Translations under genes and position numbers: made by a program | Assembly: GCA_903925435.1 (NCBI GenBank) | Contig: CAIYFF010000535.1 | Coordinates: 1-6,501 of the forward strand | Direction of reading: 5' to 3' | Source: an uncultured Planctomycetota bacterium | GTDB taxonomy: Bacteria; Planctomycetota; UBA1135; UBA2386 | Length of the DNA stretch: 6,501 nucleotides | Shown: positions 6,119 through 6,501 of the stretch, piece by piece | Position numbering within the stretch: position 1 is the first letter of the stretch | Layout of the letters: every line of letters starts with the position of its first letter | The notes under the pieces: generated by a model | Told to the model about the DNA's origin: nothing | Database searches by the model: none | Seen by the model: only the letters and a program-made list of their open reading frames with translations

Positions 6119-6501
6119 ATGCGACTGCTGCATCTCTGCCTCGTGTCCGGATTCGTATTGGCCGCCGCGTCCACGGCCCAAGACAAGCCCCCGCAACCAC
6201 ATGCGCCGACAGCAACGGCCGGGAAAAGCAAGTCCACCCCCTCCGCGGCCGATGCCATCGAACTCGGCCAGCGCATCGACGGCGAACTGTCCCTGCGCGA
6301 CATCGATGGCCAGGAGCAAAAGGCCAAGGACCTCATGGGCAAGGTCACGGTCATCAACTTCTACTCGATCCAGTGCCCGGTGCAGGCGCAGTGGGACGAG
6401 CGCTTGGCGCAGATCCAGAAGGACTTCGCCGAGCAAGGCGTGGTCTTCCTGCACATCGACAGCAACGTGACCGAGATCGGCGAAAAGGCGCCGGAGCAGC
6501 C
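6119..6501 (+). CDS. Thioredoxin/TlpA-like redoxin, exported, cut by window edge
   Basis: The visible 127 codons begin with a signal peptide (MRLLHLCLVSGFVLAAASTAQ, residues 1-21, cleavage near AQ) and a low-complexity linker rich in Pro, Ala and Lys (22-47). The thioredoxin-like domain starts near residue 50: LSLRDIDGQE, the strand KVTVINFYS, the active-site position IQCPVQ (Cys86), a long helix QWDERLAQIQKDFAEQG and the strand VVFLHIDSN. These match the TlpA/redoxin family of periplasmic thiol proteins, often used in cytochrome maturation or oxidative stress. Only one cysteine is present in the active site: CPVQ replaces CxxC, so ordinary dithiol exchange is not expected. ATG at 6119 has a Shine-Dalgarno-like AGGAAG at 6104-6109, nine bases upstream. 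The gene is divergent from the FG-GAP gene. The second half of the domain lies beyond the window, or is missing if the circular join is real. Confidence 0.82.
   Translation, partial: MRLLHLCLVSGFVLAAASTAQDKPPQPHAPTATAGKSKSTPSAADAIELGQRIDGELSLRDIDGQEQKAKDLMGKVTVINFYSIQCPVQAQWDERLAQIQKDFAEQGVVFLHIDSNVTEIGEKAPEQ
6361..6501. repeat. Right copy of 141-bp terminal direct repeat
   Basis: This is the exact copy of 1-141. Here the segment sits in its natural context: the reading frame entering from 6119 continues through it without a break, and both sides of 6361 read as one thioredoxin-like domain. This copy is therefore the one to trust as a genuine gene segment. Whether the true sequence beyond 6501 is that of position 142 onward cannot be decided from the window. 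Confidence 0.97.

Noticed and set aside
5983..6357. N-terminal extension of the FG-GAP gene to an ATG at 6357
   Set aside because: It is antisense to the thioredoxin-like gene, crosses the ten-C tract and places the signal peptide in mid-protein. ATG at 5982 starts directly at the signal peptide.
1..6501. CRISPR array, tRNA, rRNA, insertion sequence or plasmid origin
   Set aside because: No spaced repeats, clover-leaf sequence, transposase, iteron array or replication protein was seen. The only long repeat is the terminal one.

Overview
The window is GC-rich and densely coding. It carries five recognisable genes and one unexplained gap. The gene style suggests a Gram-negative bacterium with an environmental lifestyle, and Planctomycetota is my best guess. 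The reasons are an ECF-type sigma factor co-transcribed with a TPR/CHAT protein, secreted FG-GAP proteins, signal peptides ending in AQ or GQ, and weak or absent Shine-Dalgarno sites. The phylum is an inference from style, not from a marker gene.

Layout. Positions 1-141 are identical to 6361-6501, so the sequence closes on itself as a 6360-bp circle or is joined by an assembly overlap. The repeat lies inside a thioredoxin/TlpA-like gene that starts at 6119 and runs off the right edge. Read across the join, the frame ends at 361, but thioredoxin character stops where the repeat stops. Positions 142-546 hold no gene I can support. A plus-strand operon follows: an ECF sigma factor (547-1104), a single-pass membrane protein in the anti-sigma position (1101-1745), and an 848-residue exported TPR/CHAT protease-like protein (1742-4288). 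Both junctions are ATGA stop/start overlaps. On the minus strand, a secreted FG-GAP repeat protein (4282-5982) converges on the CHAT gene with a 7-bp overlap. A 136-bp divergent region (5983-6118) containing a ten-C tract separates it from the thioredoxin-like gene.

How the parts may work together. The operon looks like an envelope-signalling unit. The sigma factor would be held by the membrane protein. The CHAT protein has an intact His/Cys dyad, is predicted to face the periplasm and is tethered by a C-terminal helix, so it may act on the membrane protein or another envelope target. The FG-GAP and thioredoxin-like proteins are also predicted to be exported, but nothing in the sequence ties them to the operon beyond proximity. 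There is no recognisable replication, mobilisation, integrase or transposase gene, so if the circle is real its means of maintenance is not visible. A chromosomal fragment closed by a repeat or an assembly artefact is at least as likely.
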